Source: Labilibacter marinus (GTDB lineage Bacteria; Bacteroidota; Bacteroidia; Bacteroidales; Marinilabiliaceae). Taken from it: a DNA stretch of 64,000 nt. The notes under the pieces were generated by a model, which saw only the letters and a list, made by a program, of their open reading frames with translations, made no database searches and was not told where the DNA came from. Shown here one piece after another: positions 60,998-64,000 of this stretch; position 1 is the stretch's first letter; each line of letters begins with the position of its first letter. The DNA lies in assembly GCF_001659685.2 (NCBI RefSeq), contig NZ_LXYE02000030.1, positions 62,001 through 126,000 on the forward strand. Reading direction: 5' to 3'. Position numbers and translations under genes: made by a program.

Positions 60998-61041
60998 AAA
61001 TACTTAAAACCCGTCTTGTAAAAGATTAAAAACTTATCATC

Positions 61042-62085
61042 ATGAAGAAATATATGCTTAAGTCGTTTATCATTATGGTTTTGATAGCGGTATTAACGCC
61101 ATTATCTATTATTGCTCAGCATAACCATGTTAAGGTAGAGGTGTTAAACGAAGAAGGTGATTCAGTCACCAGTAATTACTTTTATCGTACCATGTTTAAT
61201 GTAGGGGAAGTAAATGATATGCATAAAAAGCTAGATAGTATCTTTTCTACTTTAGATAAGGATTTGAATAAACGTATTGAGGTAATTGCATTTAATAATG
61301 ATTCGATTTTTAATCAGTATAGGTTTGAGCACAATTTAGACTCTGTATTATTGATGCATAAATTAAGTACGAATGATAAAAGGATTAATGCCCTAATTAG
61401 ATCACATTCGAGCAAACCAGGAAAGCAGGTTTGGGTTTTTGACGAAAATGATATGGACTCTACTATTCATAAAAATATGAATATTGAGGTAGTAACAGAT
61501 TCCATGACTGAGAATGGAAAAACTGTTATAAAGAAACGAGTAATTGTAATGAATGGTAGTGATGGGAGAGAATCTCCTATTGTGATTAAACATTCGAGTG
61601 ATGGGGAGGGTGCTGATGTACAACAAGTGATGGCCTATAGTTCAGTAGGTACGCATAAATATCCTGGAGAAACCATTAGAATTGTAAAAGGAGATAAAAA
61701 GATAAAGGCTAAAGGAGCAAAATCATCTCAAAAGTTTGTTGCTGAAATTCCTATTTCAGATGCTGAGGTATTGGTAAGAGGGGGAGTTTCTCCGAAGGTT
61801 ATAACAGGAGAGGCTTTGCATCCTAATGATATTGCAGTTCATGTAAAGGTAAAGGAGGAGTTTGGTAAAGAAGTGAAAACTGCAGGTTTGTATTTGACAT
61901 TTGAAGATGTGGAAGATATGCAAGTTAAAATACTGGATAGAAATGGACGTATTTTATTTGAAGAGGTAAAAAAGAAATTTACTGGGGAATATAAAAAAGA
62001 TATAGAAATGAAGAATGCCTTAAGTCCTTATTATTTTGTGGTAGTACGAAATAAGCAATTATTTGCTAGGATGATAGGTGATTAA
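61042..62085 (+). CDS. Secreted protein of unknown function, probable target of the RprXY-like pair
   Basis: 347 aa with signal peptide (about 1-25, SIIAQ). The middle part is polar and contains RVIVMNGSDGRESPIVIKHSSDGEG-like charged stretches. The last about 75 residues (VEDMQVKILDRNGRILFEEVKKKFTGEYKKDIEMKNALSPYYFVVVRNKQ) look like a T9SS-type sorting domain without the YPNP start. Not recognised as a named family. The divergent two-component genes and the phased TTAAC boxes make it a likely regulon member involved in envelope stress. Confidence 0.6.
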   Translation: MKKYMLKSFIIMVLIAVLTPLSIIAQHNHVKVEVLNEEGDSVTSNYFYRTMFNVGEVNDMHKKLDSIFSTLDKDLNKRIEVIAFNNDSIFNQYRFEHNLDSVLLMHKLSTNDKRINALIRSHSSKPGKQVWVFDENDMDSTIHKNMNIEVVTDSMTENGKTVIKKRVIVMNGSDGRESPIVIKHSSDGEGADVQQVMAYSSVGTHKYPGETIRIVKGDKKIKAKGAKSSQKFVAEIPISDAEVLVRGGVSPKVITGEALHPNDIAVHVKVKEEFGKEVKTAGLYLTFEDVEDMQVKILDRNGRILFEEVKKKFTGEYKKDIEMKNALSPYYFVVVRNKQLFARMIGD

Positions 62086-62118
62086 GAAATTGGGTTAAAT
62101 TAGATTGTGTATTTAGGT

Positions 62119-62154
62119 AAGCCAGTTCTACGTCTTGTATGAGCTGGCTTTTTT
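62119..62154 (+). terminator. Intrinsic terminator after the 61042 gene
   Basis: AAGCCAG-t-TC and GA-g-CTGGCTT arms around a 12-nt loop, followed by T4. It also touches the end of the convergent wcaF-like gene. Confidence 0.8.
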
Positions 62155-62701
62155 ATTCTATTTTGCGTAGCTTAACCTTTACAGCAGGGTTTCCACGATA
62201 AATGGAATAAGTTTCAAGTTCTCCTGAGGCTACAGATTGTACGGATAAAACTGCGTGTGATTTGCAGATAGTGTTGGGTGTTAGCATAGATTGTGCGCCA
62301 ATCCAAACCCCGTCCTCCAACACTATAGGGCCAATCATTAAGTCAAAGGTTTTTTTCTTGAAATTGTGATTTCCGCAAAGCAATAAAGCACCTTGCGATA
62401 AGCAACAGTTTTTTCCAATAGTGACTTGGTCTAGATTATCTATCCAAACATTTTCGCCAATCCAAGTATGCTCTCCAATAGAAAGTTTCCAAGGGTATTT
62501 TATATTTACACCCGGCTTTATAACAACTCCAGAAGCAATTTTGGCTCCAAAAAGTTTTAATAAGGCTTTTTTAAGTCCAGAAGAAGGATTAAGTGGGTTT
62601 ATTAGGAATAATAAATTAATAAAATACCATAAGGTTCTTTTAATTGCACTACCTGGTTTGTACCAGCTATTATTGTATTTTGAGAGATCTGTTTGCTTCA
62701 T
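62153..62701 (-). CDS. wcaF: WcaF-like colanic-acid-type acetyltransferase
   Basis: 182 aa hexapeptide-repeat (left-handed beta-helix) acetyltransferase: GVVIKPGVNIKYPWKLSIGEHTWIGENVWIDNLDQVTIGKNCCLSQGALLLCGNHNFKKKTFDL, then VLEDGVWIGAQSMLTPNTICKSHAVLSVQSV and YRGNPAVKV. The Asn-His pair near the middle supplies the catalytic His. It transfers acetyl groups from acetyl-CoA to sugars of an exopolysaccharide precursor. Isolated from other exopolysaccharide genes here. The transporter gene follows 29 bp upstream on the same strand. Confidence 0.85.
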   Translation of the reverse strand: MKQTDLSKYNNSWYKPGSAIKRTLWYFINLLFLINPLNPSSGLKKALLKLFGAKIASGVVIKPGVNIKYPWKLSIGEHTWIGENVWIDNLDQVTIGKNCCLSQGALLLCGNHNFKKKTFDLMIGPIVLEDGVWIGAQSMLTPNTICKSHAVLSVQSVASGELETYSIYRGNPAVKVKLRKIE

Positions 62702-62730
62702 GGCAAATGTTATTGCTGCGAATTATAATG

Positions 62731-63627
62731 TTATTTTGTACCAAAAATAAGTAAGCCTATACCAATTAAAATACCCAATAGGTAAATAGCTTTTGTTTTA
62801 ATGTTTTTCTCTTTAAATAAATATGCGCCAAAAGCAAAAGCGATAACAACGCTACCTCTTCGTAGTGCTGAAACAATGGATATCATACTTTCGGGGATAT
62901 GTAAAGCATAAAAATAAAAGAAATCGGCAATAATCAAGAATAAACCAATTAAAGGAATGCTCCATCTCCACTTAAAAGGAGATGTTTTTTTACGAGTAGG
63001 CCACCAAATAGCAAATACTAATGGCACAAATAGTACCACTTGGTAAAAGGTAAAATAACACTGAACTGCCATCCTATTGATGTGGCGTAATAAAAACTTA
63101 TCATATAATCCACTTACAGCGCCGAACAGAGTTCCTAGTATGATGAAAAACACCCATTTATTTTTTCTAAAAGAAATGCCTTCTGTTTTTCCAGCAATGG
63201 AAAACATATAGAAAAATGATAATGTTATAGCGATGCCAATCCATTGGTAAGGGGTAAGTCTTTCTGAAAATATGATAATGGCTCCAATGAGTGTCCATAA
63301 AGGTCCAGTAGCTCTAATGGGCGAAACGATGGTTAATGGCAGATGCTTTAAGGCAAAAAACGAAAATATCCACGAGGTTACAACAATGGCCGACTTTAAA
63401 AAGAGCATAGCATGTTCTTTCCAGCTAATGGATGGAATGTAAAAAAGATGCTCGGGAGTGATAAATTCATTTCTAGAAGCAATTAAAATGGGAATGAAAA
63501 GAATTGCCCCACTGATAGAGCTAAAAAGTAATACTGGAAGTACCGCATTTTTGTTTACAGAAACCTTTTTTACAACATCGTATATTCCTAAGAATAGTGC
63601 CGAAACAATTGCTAATAACCACCACAT
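62731..63627 (-). CDS. EamA-family (drug/metabolite) transporter
   Basis: 298 aa with ten membrane helices in two repeats, for example WLLAIVSALFLGIYDVVKKVSV at the start and SMISIVSALRRGSVVIAFAFGAYLFKEKNIKTKAIYLLGILIGIGLLIF at the end, where EK marks the usual turn of the EamA repeat. Inner-membrane exporter or importer of a small metabolite, substrate unknown. Same strand as the wcaF-like gene. No further genes are seen in the 165-bp gap before 63793. Confidence 0.85.
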   Translation of the reverse strand: MWWLLAIVSALFLGIYDVVKKVSVNKNAVLPVLLFSSISGAILFIPILIASRNEFITPEHLFYIPSISWKEHAMLFLKSAIVVTSWIFSFFALKHLPLTIVSPIRATGPLWTLIGAIIIFSERLTPYQWIGIAITLSFFYMFSIAGKTEGISFRKNKWVFFIILGTLFGAVSGLYDKFLLRHINRMAVQCYFTFYQVVLFVPLVFAIWWPTRKKTSPFKWRWSIPLIGLFLIIADFFYFYALHIPESMISIVSALRRGSVVIAFAFGAYLFKEKNIKTKAIYLLGILIGIGLLIFGTK

Positions 63628-63792
63628 TTTACTTCGTATATTGTTGAGGGCACAAAAATAGATTTTTATTATAATTCAGAGTAAGTTATTGTGTTTTTGT
63701 TTTGTACAATGGAGATATTTAACGTAAATTTAGAAAAGGTACTTCATAAATAAGTTAATATCTTACTGGTGCCATAAACTAATTTCTCGTCC

Positions 63793-64000
63793 ATGAATTA
63801 TCTGCTCGTTAAAAACGGATTTGTTGTAAAGCAGTCGGCAATTATAACCGAAGATATTTTGGTGGGTGGTAATAAAATATTGCAAATTGGGCAAGGTATT
63901 GAGCGACCTACGGGAGAAACACCAGTAATAGATGCCAGTGGAAAGTATATTTTGCCTGGAGCGGTGGATGTGAATAGGCATTTTTTAGACCTAACTTCCG
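63793..64000 (+). CDS. Dihydropyrimidinase/allantoinase-like amidohydrolase, 5' end only
   Basis: Open frame from ATG 63793 to the window edge, 69 codons read. LLVKNGFVV, then TEDILVGGNKILQIGQGI, VIDASGKYILPGAVDVNRHFLDL is the beta-sandwich start and first metal-binding segment of cyclic amidohydrolases. In catalytic members this segment reads PGxIDxHxH. Here it is VDVN-R-H, with Asn in place of the first His. It could be a metal-binding variant or a non-catalytic homologue. The rest of the gene lies outside the window. Confidence 0.75.
   Translation, partial: MNYLLVKNGFVVKQSAIITEDILVGGNKILQIGQGIERPTGETPVIDASGKYILPGAVDVNRHFLDLTS

Overview
The window reads as chromosome of a Bacteroidota bacterium, probably a marine anaerobe or facultative anaerobe of the Marinilabiliales type. 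The genus is inference. The grounds are type IX secretion (T9SS) C-terminal domains, Bacteroidota-style -33/-7 promoters (TTTG / TAnnTTTG), many S1 sulfatases, an RprXY-like two-component pair and a DUF4248-type mobile-element protein. There are three parts.

Part 1 (1-29.1 kb) is a co-directional polysaccharide-degradation cluster on the + strand. It holds five S1 sulfatases, a GH115-like protein, a GH43-type propeller, a BNR-repeat T9SS protein, a beta-helix T9SS protein, an SGNH esterase, a sialate O-acetylesterase-like esterase, an alpha/beta hydrolase, two twin-arginine Gfo/Idh/MocA oxidoreductases, two DUF1080 (3-keto-glycoside hydrolase family) proteins and two less familiar proteins. 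The likely target is a sulfated, acetylated, uronic-acid-containing algal or marine glycan. No SusC/SusD pair, regulator or sulfatase-maturating enzyme lies in the window.

Part 2 (29145-45132) is a 16-kb integrative element inserted in the 3' end of a tRNA-Ser(UGA) gene. It is bounded by an 18-bp direct repeat and carries a tyrosine recombinase, an excisionase-like HTH, a stand-alone TOTE-type primase, two DUF4248-like proteins and several repeat arrays. Cargo is hipBA, an AbiEi-like/Fic fusion, a phosphoesterase and the most interesting locus of the window. That locus is a CARF-like/sigma54-type AAA+ activator facing a sigma54-type promoter, followed by two mini-genes, a strong hairpin and a tightly coupled operon of glycosyltransferase, radical SAM/SPASM, tyrosine phosphatase, O-methyltransferase and WG-repeat protein. 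I know of no named system with this composition. A signal-induced biosynthetic or defence system is the working hypothesis.

Part 3 (45.1-64 kb) is core chromosome: tRNA-Ser; an ECF sigma/anti-sigma operon with a DUF4097-like protein and two outer-membrane barrel proteins; a PAS histidine kinase with a receiver protein; amt and a PII protein; htpG; a membrane class III cyclase; YwbE; an RprXY-like pair with a divergent target gene carrying phased TTAAC boxes; a WcaF-like acetyltransferase; an EamA transporter; and the start of a dihydropyrimidinase-like gene cut by the window edge.
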